From assembly GCF_003144245.1 (NCBI RefSeq), contig NW_020289977.1, forward strand, positions 124,001 to 188,000: DNA of 64,000 bases. Direction: 5' to 3'. This DNA comes from Jaminaea rosea (taxonomy: Eukaryota; Basidiomycota; Exobasidiomycetes; Microstromatales). Every line of letters starts with the position of its first letter. The stretch's first letter is position 1. Positions 10,304-19,770 of this stretch are shown here, one piece after another. Under the pieces are notes generated by a model, which was not told where the DNA came from, did no database searches, and saw nothing but the letters and a program-made list of their open reading frames with translations. The position numbers and the translations under genes were made by a program.

Positions 10304-13096
10304 TCAAATCGGCGGCGGGGCTGGCCTAGCGACCCTCCTCATCCCCGTGCCAGCCGGGGGCAGAGGAACGGTCGCTCCCGCTGCAGCGGCCGCAGCCGCC
10401 TTTGCAGCTCTAGCAGCCGCCTTTGACTTGAAGACCGTCGTCTTCCCTGTCCCAGCCACGGGACCACCCGAAGAGGTGGGTGGCGTGCTAGATCTCGCCT
10501 CTCTCCTCGCGCGCATGGATCCAGACGACGTAGAGTGAGCAGAAGCAGAGCTGTGTGGCGTCGAGCTCGACGAGGAGGAAGCGCTTGTGCTGCCTGAAGA
10601 GGAGGAGGAGGAGGAGATCGATGAGCTGGAGATGGAGTCCATTGAGCCCGATGGTGATGGTCCGATGGGTCTTCCTCCTGCAGCAGCGGCTGAGCAAGGG
10701 GTAGGAGCAGGGCGTCGTGGCCTTGATACTGCAGCTGGGGCAGCCGAGGTGGGCATGACCATCCCGAGTCCAGCGGCTGGCCCGCCAGCGGAGGAGCCCA
10801 GATCGTCGAAAGCGCCGGCGAAGCCTGCAAAGTCTCCGCGGGACATACGTTTGCCCAGGTCGAGGAGGGGGAGAGAAGGGAAGGCGCCAGAAGGAGAAGG
10901 GCCATTCGCAGCTGAAGGTGGCTGTCTGGTCGACTGGCTTGACATCGGGTGGCCCACTGCAGGCGTACGAGCCCTCGGCGTCTCCTCGCCGCTACCACGA
11001 CGTTGCGCCTCTGCAGTGAGGGTGTCCTCCTCCTCCCAAGGTCCGTCGTCCTCACTAGCGCTACGCTGCTCTTGGCCTCCCATCATCAGCAAGGCGCTGC
11101 GTCGTCGCCCATCCACCAGCACGCTCCCAGTGCGAGAGGAGCGTCGTTGCGAGTTCGTCCGGCTTCCGCCACGGCTATTACGACGAGTCACGCCCGCTCC
11201 CTGCCTCTGCTGAAGCTCAGCAAGTCCAGCTTGCTCGAGCAGCCCATCGAACTGAGTCGCCCTCTCTCGTGGCTGCGGCTGCGCCTCCTCCCAGCTCACA
11301 TCAGGCGTCGCCTCTCCTATCGCGCCGACTGGCCCCCTAGCGAACACTCCACCATCCATCGCCGCCTCGACGCCGACTGCGCCGTCAAATTTCGTCTCGC
11401 CGAGATTCTGCCACTCCTGAACCGTGAATGTAGGACGCTCAGACTCATCGCTGTCCTTCGTACGCTCCACGGAGGGGCGACCTTGCTGCTGCTGTTGCTG
11501 ATTCTGGCGCATCTGCTGCTGGTCGAGAGAACGGCGAATCTCTGCCGCCTCGCTCTGACTGGAGAAGAGCGGAGGGGGGCGAACAGGACGAAGAGGCCCG
11601 CCATTGGCCGCCACCATGGCTGCTGCAGCTGATGAAAGCTGGGGAGGGGAGTGAGGCTCTTTCCCCTTCTTCGTCGATGCGGCCGTAGAGGCGGGTGGTG
11701 CTTCACGGCGGACAACGCTGGTCTTCCTTACTACGCCTCCCGCTGCTGCTTGGTACGAAGCCGCGACTCCGCCTGCGGAGCCTTTGGTCGAAACGGAGAA
11801 GCGGGTCATGCGCTTAAAGGCGTTGCGGGCTTTGTTGGAGCCCGACATCGTAGCCGCGCTGGCTTGGCTTTCACTCTCGGAAGCGCTGCGCCCTCTCCCT
11901 TGCTGTTGCTGCTGCTGCTGCTGCTGCTGCTTCCTCAGCTTAGCATCATGTGACCTGACCATCTTGTCCACCTTTGCCAGCTCGCGCATCAAAGCTTCTT
12001 CCTCCTTCTCGCGGAGCTTGCGCTCCTTCTTACTCAGGGACGGTACAGGCGCGATGGCTGCCAAGATGGACGGCGGCATGGGCGGCACGCAGACAGCAGC
12101 AAATCCATCATTGACCGACGAAGGGGTGTCAGGCGGACTGACGGGGAAGTCCGAGGGAGGAGTGCGTGGGGTGCTGGAGCTGGACGGCAGTGAGTCCCGC
12201 GAAGAGGCTGCGGCTGAGGGGAGGGAGCCGGAGGAGGAGAAGGCTGGTTGTTGGTATGGGGATCGCGAGCGACGGGGCTCGTCCTCTTCTGATGCAACGG
12301 CGTCGCGCTGCTGCTGCTGCTGCTGCTGCTTCGATGGCTTGGGCGTTGAGGAGCGGCCGAAGATGAGCGGCAGCGACGACTTGCGAGTCCGCTTCGGTGC
12401 TGTAGGAGTCATTGCTCCTTCGTCCAATGGCTCCAGCGTAGCGGCACTGTCCATAGGCGGCGAGACTGGTACATTTACCATGTCCCTCATGTCGATCGTG
12501 ACTGGCTCCGAGTGGTTGAAAAGCTGTGTGCGACGCTTGTCCTCTTCGAGGCGAACCTCGAAGTAAGTCTCCTCGCCATCCTCCTCGGCGGCGGTGACCA
12601 TGACATCGGGGATGCTGAAGTGAGAGCGTACTCGACCATGGCCACGCAATGAGTCGGCGGCCAGCTGCGCGAGGTAGGGGTGAGTTGCGAAGCGTTGTTG
12701 GTCTTCCTGCTCGCGAGAGGGGAAGGCCTGCGTGGGCGCCTGAGGGCAGCTTGCTACTTGGCGAGGGGCTGGTCGAGATGGCTTGGTAGATGATGAGGAG
12801 GACGAAGAAGGACCAGCGATCTTGGTGGGCGAGCTGGGCGTAGACGATGCAGAAGGCGTCGCCTCGACTGGAGACACGAGCGCCTTGCGCTCCTGCTCCG
12901 GCAATGTCCATTGCCTCTGCAACGCAGGCAGAGGTGGCACAGGGGGCATTGCCGTATCCCCCTCTGACCCTCGTCGCTTCTCGCTGCCTCTTCGACGAGT
13001 GAAGAGGGACATGCGCTTCTTGATTGACGGTGAGGCTGAGCGCGTTGATGAGGTTGGTGATTGAGCGCCCACTCGTGATTCGACGTGGGCGGCCAT
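10304..13096 (-). CDS. large disordered protein, function unknown
   Basis: A single open frame of 930 residues starting at an ATG in good context (AGCCATGGC) at 13096. I do not recognise a domain. It is dominated by Ser, Pro, Arg and Gln. Features include several polyglutamine runs (up to 11 Gln, around 11898-11933 and 12306-12333), a proline motif MPPVPPLP near residue 50, and a short charged helix (KKERKLREKEEEALMREL) near residue 370. A block around residues 160-205 (DVMVTAAEEDGEETYFEVRL) is less repetitive. Basic patches such as RKSSLPLIF could be kinase or 14-3-3 sites. Codon use resembles the neighbours, and the length of the open frame on this strand only supports it as real. It could be a signalling scaffold, but no function should be assigned. 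Confidence 0.7.
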   Translation of the reverse strand: MAAHVESRVGAQSPTSSTRSASPSIKKRMSLFTRRRGSEKRRGSEGDTAMPPVPPLPALQRQWTLPEQERKALVSPVEATPSASSTPSSPTKIAGPSSSSSSSTKPSRPAPRQVASCPQAPTQAFPSREQEDQQRFATHPYLAQLAADSLRGHGRVRSHFSIPDVMVTAAEEDGEETYFEVRLEEDKRRTQLFNHSEPVTIDMRDMVNVPVSPPMDSAATLEPLDEGAMTPTAPKRTRKSSLPLIFGRSSTPKPSKQQQQQQQRDAVASEEDEPRRSRSPYQQPAFSSSGSLPSAAASSRDSLPSSSSTPRTPPSDFPVSPPDTPSSVNDGFAAVCVPPMPPSILAAIAPVPSLSKKERKLREKEEEALMRELAKVDKMVRSHDAKLRKQQQQQQQQQQGRGRSASESESQASAATMSGSNKARNAFKRMTRFSVSTKGSAGGVAASYQAAAGGVVRKTSVVRREAPPASTAASTKKGKEPHSPPQLSSAAAAMVAANGGPLRPVRPPPLFSSQSEAAEIRRSLDQQQMRQNQQQQQQGRPSVERTKDSDESERPTFTVQEWQNLGETKFDGAVGVEAAMDGGVFARGPVGAIGEATPDVSWEEAQPQPRERATQFDGLLEQAGLAELQQRQGAGVTRRNSRGGSRTNSQRRSSRTGSVLVDGRRRSALLMMGGQEQRSASEDDGPWEEEDTLTAEAQRRGSGEETPRARTPAVGHPMSSQSTRQPPSAANGPSPSGAFPSLPLLDLGKRMSRGDFAGFAGAFDDLGSSAGGPAAGLGMVMPTSAAPAAVSRPRRPAPTPCSAAAAGGRPIGPSPSGSMDSISSSSISSSSSSSGSTSASSSSSSTPHSSASAHSTSSGSMRARREARSSTPPTSSGGPVAGTGKTTVFKSKAAARAAKAAAAAAAGATVPLPPAGTGMRRVARPAPPPI

Positions 13097-13116
13097 GGCT
13101 ATATGCGCCGCTCGCG

Positions 13117-13152
<36 letters not shown>

Positions 13153-16040
13153 AGCTGATTGGGGTATTGAAACGTCAGAGAGCTGGCGGGTATGAGGGTG
13201 CCACGACTTGGTACGATGGAAAGAGTGGAAAAGGTCTTGAGGATGGGACGAATGGTATCGGATACAAAAGGTACACAAGCAAGCCCAGCTCTCGTTCATC
13301 CAATCCAAGTCCGCACACTCTCGCAACGTCTTCTTCATCGAATGTCGCGACTTGGACTTGGACCAAACGGAAGGGGCGGCACCAGGCGGCTGCTCATCTA
13401 CCCAGCGGACCCAGTTGCTGTCTACAAAGCTCTCTCTTCCATTGCCCGCTGCAGCCTGCCGTCTCCTCTTCGCGCTTCCTCCTCCCTCGTCCCAAGAATG
13501 CCAACCCCTCCTCCTCAACCACAGCTTCGCTTCGACCGCTCTGCTATCTCTGCCTCCCTGCTTTCTTCCCCCTGCCCTGGCCGTCTCCCCCTCCTCCTTC
13601 GCATAGACGATGCAATACCTCCTTCCTTTCCCCCCCTCCCCGCTCCATCCCGCTACATCTCCCTCCTTCATCTCCGGTCGTCCGCCCTTCTCGAAGCTCG
13701 CCATGCAGAGTGCACAGATGCATTCCTGCGCGCCATTGCAGCGGGGAACAAGTCCCAAGTCCAACCAGACGCGCCCACCCCGCGAGCGGGCGGACGGGTC
13801 AACGCGAAGGAGGGCGAGGGGGACCAAGCACACTGTCCCTTCTCCTCCCTGGTTCGATGAGCCGAGAGCTCCCAATAAGTGAAAATGGGGAACAGAGGAC
13901 AAATCAATCTGTGTCGTACGCTAGAGGCCGTCGATTGAGCGCGAGCGCGATGGGTGATCATGGGAAGATGTACACTTGATCAAGGCTTGCTGTCTCGAGG
14001 TGCCCCTGAGTGATTGTGGACGAGATAACACCCAGTCGTCTGGGCTGCGAGAGCGTGAGTACGGATCACCAAGGATGCAGCTATACATCGCATCGACTGC
14101 TTTCTGCCTGCCTGCCTGCTCGCCCGCAGTTCGCACGGACGTACGTGTGCCTGCCGTCTGCGTGATCAGCCTATTCGGCCTGTCAAAGATGTACACACGG
14201 ACTCAGCTCACAGCTGTCGATTCTGGAATCCTCAAGCTGAACCTGAGGGAGACTCGAATGAGTGTTGAATGAATGAAAAGGAGATGGCGCGACTGCAGCT
14301 CGCAGCGTGCATAGGCCCGCCTTACTCGACCAAGTCCAAGTGCCGACCGGCCTACGCCGCCGCCGCTCTCGCCGCCGGCCCCTTCCAAGGCGGCGAGGAA
14401 CGCGCTACCGTCTCCTCTGGACTCCGCAGACCGCAGGCAGCATCAGCATTTCTTCAAGGGGACCTCGACTGCTCGGTGATGGGAGAACGATTATCACACG
14501 AACGTCGTCGCATTCCCAAGAGCTCTATTTTCGCGGACAGAGCGAACAGACAAGACAGATAGACGAGCCCCGGTCTAAGGCAGGATGCTCGACGCTGTAG
14601 GGCATACGAAGCGATCTCCTGCTTAAGCGACAGCTAGGCTGCGTGCCAAGCCTCCGTCTTTCTCGAGGGATGCAGACGTCCGGTAGCGCTCATTCGGCCG
14701 TCGCTGTATACTCCCTTCGCAAAAAAGAGTGAGGTGACGATGGTACGCAACAACTGCGCAAGCCCAGACTGTACAGGCTCTCAATCGCTCCTGTCGCCGC
14801 GGTCTCGCGCTGCTCCACTTGACCTTGACACGATGGGACGATGTTAGTACAGCATGTCTGCGAGGTCACGGCACTGCGCGTACCTTTGCTGCGTGACGTG
14901 AAGAAAGGGGTTCGAGCAGGTGCTTTGAAGGGACGTCTCGCCTGCCGTAGCATGCCGGCTCGGGATCACCAACCTGCGTTGAGCCGCAGTGCGATGCGTT
15001 GCTGCGATGTACCGGTGTCGAGTACCAATCAGGAAGGTACCTTTGACTTCTCTGGCCTTGACGACGACAGGTCCCGGCTACTCAGATGTCGAGGTTGTAC
15101 ACAAATAGGAGCACATCACCGAAGGTAGCGCGCAAAGCGCAAGCGACAGCAATGCCGAGCGATGGTATGGACAGCTGTCAATTCTCGTCGAGTCGTACGT
15201 GAAACACCATATCGGCCACCAGCTCTTCGCCCATGATGAACTCTTGAGTCGCACGAATCATTCATTGCAAATCGCTCTCCCAGCAGAACGACTACAATAC
15301 CGAAGCGATACGACATGGAGAAGCAGGACAGCTGTTCGGGGGCTAAGGGGAAGCAAGGGGAAGGGAGAGGGAGAGGAGGGAGTAACGGGTGACAAGACGT
15401 CGCGAAGGGAAAGGTGTGGGGGAAGAAACAGGGGCTCGTATAAGGGAGAGCGTGGAGAAAAGAGAGGAGAGAAGGGGGCACAAGGCCTTACCTGGTCTGT
15501 TAGCTGACCCGCGCGCGTTACTCACTTCACATCCTGGTTGGTCTTGCGTTGCAAAGTTCTGCTGCCATCGAATGGTAAGCTTGCCCTGCCTTGCTACCCT
15601 TATTTGTCCTTCCACGCCTCCCCGTGTGTGATTCGTGAGTCTTCTTGCCGGTGGGTATGCTTGATCTTCCCTCGATGACGAGTGGAGGAATTATGAAGAG
15701 AGTCGGGGGCGAGCTGCTGTAGCAAGCCAATGTGGGCGACTGTGCCAATCGCATCGACTGGCAGCCAGCCCTCGCCTCGCAGTGCGTCGGGCGCAGATGG
15801 TGATCATGAGTAAATGTACAGCTTGAGTGGAGGAATGCGATCTTGCGGGGGATGCGGGTCGAGGTGATGATGACGTTGATCGAACGGTCTGAAGATAATT
15901 GCGGCTGGACGTGGCTGGACGTGCGTTGAGTGTGCGACGATGCCGGCGACCACTCGTAGCAGAGTGAGACGGGCATGGCTGGCGAGCAATACTGCTCAGC
16001 CTCAATCTGCGCTGAGAGGTGGAGAGCTCGTAGCTCTCTT
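13097..16040. other. 2.9 kb gene-poor region
   Basis: No complete gene is supported. The left end is probably the 5' leader of the disordered protein ending its frame at 10304. It holds a GGCT tetranucleotide repeat (13117-13152). Overlapping open frames of 200-270 codons on both strands at 13.1-13.9 kb have low-complexity, unconvincing translations. Between 14.69 and 15.56 kb the minus strand carries several splice-like signals, including a perfect TACTAAC branch motif (about 14844-14850), so a small spliced gene may be hidden here. A purine-rich, G-run-rich tract lies at about 15330-15480. Confidence 0.4.
13117..13152. repeat. GGCT tetranucleotide microsatellite
   Basis: About nine uninterrupted copies of GGCT lie just upstream of the minus-strand start codon at 13096, in the likely 5' leader of that gene. 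Confidence 0.9.
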
Positions 16041-18425
16041 CTAGTGGGACGCCTTCGCCTTCTTGCTCTCCGTACCTGAGTCCGCATGCGCCTCGTCTTC
16101 GGTCTGATCTTCAGCTTCTGCATCAAAGGAGCGCTTGCCCAGAGTAGCTGCGCCGGTGTTGATCGGCTTGACTTCTTTCGTCGCCGCTGATTCTGCTGCT
16201 TCGAGCTCACCGTTAGCCCCTGCCTCGTCGCCCTGGGCACTGTTGTCTTCGCCATTGAGAGCCTCGGCGTCTTCCCCATCTTCGCCGTAACCGGCTTCGA
16301 GCTCTTCCTCTCCATCGGCGTCCTCAGCGTAGTCTTCGCCTTCTTCTTCTTCTCCGTTGTCGTCACCCTCCGCTGTGTAGTCTTGCTCCCCATCTTCTGG
16401 TTCGTACGCATCGTCTACTTGACCTTGATCTTCGTCCGCTTCTTCGCCTGCGGCTCCTTCTTCGCCTTCTTCTCCCTCTTCTTCCTCATACTCGACAAGC
16501 ACTTCCTGCTCTCCAGTGGCGTCTTCCTCGTCCTCGTTGCCTTCTACACCTTCGTCAGCGACAGGCTCGTAGCTGGGCTCCTCTGCTTCTGCCTCTGCTT
16601 CTGCCACAGCCTCTGCCTCAGTCTCTGCGCCTGTCTTGGCGTCTTGCTTTGTCGCCTCTGCGTCTTGGCCTTCAGCGGCCGCATCGTCGGCATAGGCGTT
16701 ATCGGCGTCATCATGATCGCCTGCGGCTCCATCCTGCTCGTCTCCTTCTTCTTCGTGGTCATCGCCGGCGGCAGTGACGAAAGTTTGCTCTGCAGCGTCT
16801 GTGGCACCTTGCTCTTGCCCTTGATTCTGCTCGACCTCGGCGCTCACTCCTTCCTGTTTATCGTCGGACGTCGCGTCGTGCGCCTCCTCATTTCCCGGCT
16901 GCGCATCCCTGCCATGCTCACTCTGCCACTTTTCTTCGACAGCCTTGACCTCATCGAAAAAGTCCTGCGGTATGACTCCTTGCCTCAGCCCATTGACCTC
17001 ATCATCTCCGCCACCCAGCCCGGCCACCTCAGCCTGAGCTTGCAGCAGCCTGTACTCCTTCAAGAAGCACTCATCCTCGCTCACCACCACATGCATACTG
17101 TCCTCGAAGGCCATTCCCTCGTGCACAGCGACCAGGTCGCTGAGACTGACTTCGCTAACGTAGACGGAGTCCTCCCTCAGGGCGAGGCCGAGCTGAGGGA
17201 ATTGGAGAACGAGCGTAGTTCCCCCCGTTCGCGTGGAGGTGTGAGGGACGAGGGCTGCGATTCGTGAGGCTATGGCCCCATCAGCGTCTTCGAGGAATTC
17301 GCCGAGGGCTTCTTTGACTCTCAAGGCTGGGAAGAGGGTCGAGAGTGGTTGGTGGAAGATTTCCTTTGGCACGGCGAGGGGAGGCGCAGGAATGGACTCG
17401 ATCTCGTCTTCCTCCGCTCCCTCTTTGTATGCGAGGTAGGTGGATGACTCGGAGGAGGCGGCGAAGAGGGCGAAAGATTGGTCGTTGAATGTCAGACGGA
17501 TGGTTTGGGCGGGAGGCGGCGTAGAGGCGCGATGGGACGAACGGGAGGGGTCTTTGCTGGGGTCGTCGCCGGCAGGCTGCTTGGTAGGATGCGAGGCGGC
17601 GTCATTGGCGTTGCTGTCTTCGTTCTTGGATGGATTGCTGCTTGAGGCGGCATCGGCTTCGTCGTTGGGCTGCTGCTCATTGCCTGACGTGGACGCCTGC
17701 TCGGATGAGCCTTCACCGCCGTCGTTATTCTCGTCGTCCTCAGCGCGTGCCTCTGACTTTGGCTCTGCTTGCTCAGCATTGATCGAAGCTTGCGGCACTG
17801 CTGAGGTTGACCCTTTCGTGAGCGGCTGTACGGCCCCACTAGCTGTTGACCCGATAGCGCTGGTTCCAGCATCCTCGCTTGCTACATGGACAGCGGGCTC
17901 GCCCGCCTCTTCTGCGACGGCTGCGAGTCCTTGATGGTCATGTGCGGCTGGCTGCTCGTACTCCGTTTGGTCGTGAGGCGCATCCGCCTCTACAGCTTCG
18001 TATCCTTGCTCAGCAGCCACAGGCGTAGATGCACTAATTTGTGCGCTTTGTACGCCCGTGGAGCCCTCGGCCACGTCTCCTGCCATGGGAACTTCGGCCA
18101 CCGTCATCGGCGCTGAGGCCATCGTCGTTGCCATTGGCAGGGAGGACTGCAAGTCCTGCTGTGGCTCTGTTGCTGTTGTTGCTGCTGCTGCTGCTACCGG
18201 TTCAGGCTGAACGACCTCGTCGTCGCCCATGTCCGTACTATTGGTCTCATCATGTGCGTCCCCGATCTCCACGTCGGCGATGACTTCATCCTCATATGCT
18301 GCCCCGACGTGAGGGTCTTCGTCGTACTCCATCGTGTCAGCATTTGCTTGGAAGGCAGAGACGTCCTCTGCCATCATGTCGGCGTCGGACGCGGGATGCG
18401 CGACCAGAGTCGGAGCTGCCTCCAT
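16041..18425 (-). CDS. acidic nuclear protein with conserved core, unknown function
   Basis: About 794 residues from the ATG at 18425, chosen for its better context (GGCATGGAG) over an in-frame ATG at 18539. The protein is extremely acidic: the last 300 residues are mostly Glu, Asp and Ala. It ends with basic patches (GKRSFD and KKAKASH) that could be a nuclear localisation signal. In the middle (about residues 310-480) is an ordered block: RLTFNDQSFALF, HQPLSTLFPALRVKEALGEF, LVLQFPQLGLALREDSVYVS and SLSDLVAVHEGM. Its alternating hydrophobic pattern looks like a real conserved domain. I recall similar cores in other basidiomycete proteins but cannot name the family. The divergent Kei1 gene starts at 18704, so the two may share a promoter. 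A chromatin or transcription role is plausible from composition only. Confidence 0.75.
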   Translation of the reverse strand: MEAAPTLVAHPASDADMMAEDVSAFQANADTMEYDEDPHVGAAYEDEVIADVEIGDAHDETNSTDMGDDEVVQPEPVAAAAATTATEPQQDLQSSLPMATTMASAPMTVAEVPMAGDVAEGSTGVQSAQISASTPVAAEQGYEAVEADAPHDQTEYEQPAAHDHQGLAAVAEEAGEPAVHVASEDAGTSAIGSTASGAVQPLTKGSTSAVPQASINAEQAEPKSEARAEDDENNDGGEGSSEQASTSGNEQQPNDEADAASSSNPSKNEDSNANDAASHPTKQPAGDDPSKDPSRSSHRASTPPPAQTIRLTFNDQSFALFAASSESSTYLAYKEGAEEDEIESIPAPPLAVPKEIFHQPLSTLFPALRVKEALGEFLEDADGAIASRIAALVPHTSTRTGGTTLVLQFPQLGLALREDSVYVSEVSLSDLVAVHEGMAFEDSMHVVVSEDECFLKEYRLLQAQAEVAGLGGGDDEVNGLRQGVIPQDFFDEVKAVEEKWQSEHGRDAQPGNEEAHDATSDDKQEGVSAEVEQNQGQEQGATDAAEQTFVTAAGDDHEEEGDEQDGAAGDHDDADNAYADDAAAEGQDAEATKQDAKTGAETEAEAVAEAEAEAEEPSYEPVADEGVEGNEDEEDATGEQEVLVEYEEEEGEEGEEGAAGEEADEDQGQVDDAYEPEDGEQDYTAEGDDNGEEEEGEDYAEDADGEEELEAGYGEDGEDAEALNGEDNSAQGDEAGANGELEAAESAATKEVKPINTGAATLGKRSFDAEAEDQTEDEAHADSGTESKKAKASH

Positions 18426-18703
18426 GCCTGGCGAAGACGAAGGGAAATGCGTGGGGCGATGAGGATGTGCTTGGTTGGTGAGGAGGATGAATCCAGATTG
18501 CGTCTCGAGAGCAGCCCGACCCGCTTGAGAGCTCTGCATCTGCCCAATCCGCCCGCCCGTCGAGCACTTTGCTCCAAGTTGCGGCCCGCCCGTCTTCCGT
18601 CCGTCCGTTCGTCGGTGCGTCCCATCAGCAGCTTCAACACTCGACACTCAACAGCATCTTTCAGCCCAGGCGGCAATACCTCTCGTGCCTCTGACGCCAA
18701 ACA

Positions 18704-19691
18704 ATGGCGATCACCCCCTCCTTCCATCGGTATGGCCCCTTCACATCTTTCCTGCGGCTCGTCGACCTAAAGCTAGGCTGCACCATCCTGACGCTGTTCA
18801 ACCTCTTCAACAAATCCGCCGGCGTCTTTGGCCTGCTCGCCATCTTTCAAGGTGGAACTTGGTCGCAGTTGAGCCTGTATGCCTACTCTTTGGGAACCAT
18901 CTTCATCTCTTTGTGGGGACTGCGCGGGATCAGCGAAGAGTCCAGCCCCACGGTGGTCTTATACGCACATTGCTACCTAGCGGACCACCTCATCTCGAGC
19001 ATCTGGTCCCTCTACTTCTTTCAGGTCGTCTACTACTACACGGAGCATAATGGCCAGCCGCCCAATCTCAGTCCCTATCAAGCTGGTCTGATGAGCTTGA
19101 TTGAGGGGATCGAGGCGCAGTACGAGACCAAAGGCGACGTGCAGCATCACAAGGCGTTGGAGGGTCAGGCCAGGGTTGAGGCGGCCCAGCAGGTTTGGAG
19201 GAGCGAGAGCGCATTCAGTACAACAGTCTTGGCGGCGGGTTGGATTCTCAAGGTGAGCAGGCGTGGGCAAGCTGACAAGACCCGCACACCGTCGCAGATG
19301 ATGCTGACCTCTCCTCGTCCTCCTCCATCGCGTGCAGATCTACTTTGCCCTCCTCCTCTACTCCTACGCTCTTCACCTGCGACACGGGACGTACCGCACC
19401 TTACCGCTTAGCAAGCCTTCACTCGCCACGACGGAACAGAACCGCACCCATTACCTGCCGCTGCGTGCCAGTATCTCCATTGAACGCGGTGATGGCCCAA
19501 ACTCGGGCGCTGGAGGGAATGCACCGAGGACCATCGAGGAGGAGCTGCCCGGATGGAGCGATGATGAGATGGATCGGGAGGATGATGAAGGGGAGGATGA
19601 CGAGAGGCAAAGGAGGGTAGAGAAGAGATCAGCAGGGAGCGAGACGACAAAGGCGACACTGGACCGTTTGGCGCCGTCCTCATCACGATGA
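18704..19691 (+). CDS. KEI1: Kei1-type subunit of inositol phosphorylceramide synthase
   Basis: Kei1 (DUF1753 family) is the Golgi regulatory subunit that partners Aur1 to make inositol phosphorylceramide in fungi. Two exons, 18704-19252 and 19338-19691 (GTGAGC...GCAG intron, 85 bases), give about 300 residues. The N-terminus FLRLVDLKLGCTILTLFNLFNKSAGVFGLL matches the family pattern of a first membrane segment followed by an NK-S/A-GVYGLL-type turn. Further membrane segments are LSLYAYSLGTIFISLWGL, LADHLISSIWSLYFFQVVYY and, across the splice, the C-terminal AAGWILK|IYFALLLYSYALHL. The tail is long, acidic and cytosolic-looking, with a basic end. The family match rests on the N-terminal half and the four-segment topology. 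Confidence 0.8.
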
Positions 19692-19770
19692 AGCAATGAT
19701 GGCTAATGACTAATAGACAGTGGACTGGACAGTGGATTGCCTCTCCCTCACGCTCCACATGACACATTGC

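Noticed and set aside
11784-12566. 260-codon plus-strand frame with a poly-Cys run
   Set aside because: Antisense of polyglutamine codons in the 930-residue gene; Cys runs are an artefact of reading CAG repeats in another frame.
13099-13979. Long overlapping open frames on both strands next to the GGCT repeat
   Set aside because: Translations are low complexity and mutually exclusive; no conserved motif seen.
16383-17267. 294-codon open frame on plus strand
   Set aside because: It is the antisense of the Glu/Asp-rich gene; the hydrophobic look (Leu/Phe/Cys-rich) comes from reading acidic codons backwards.
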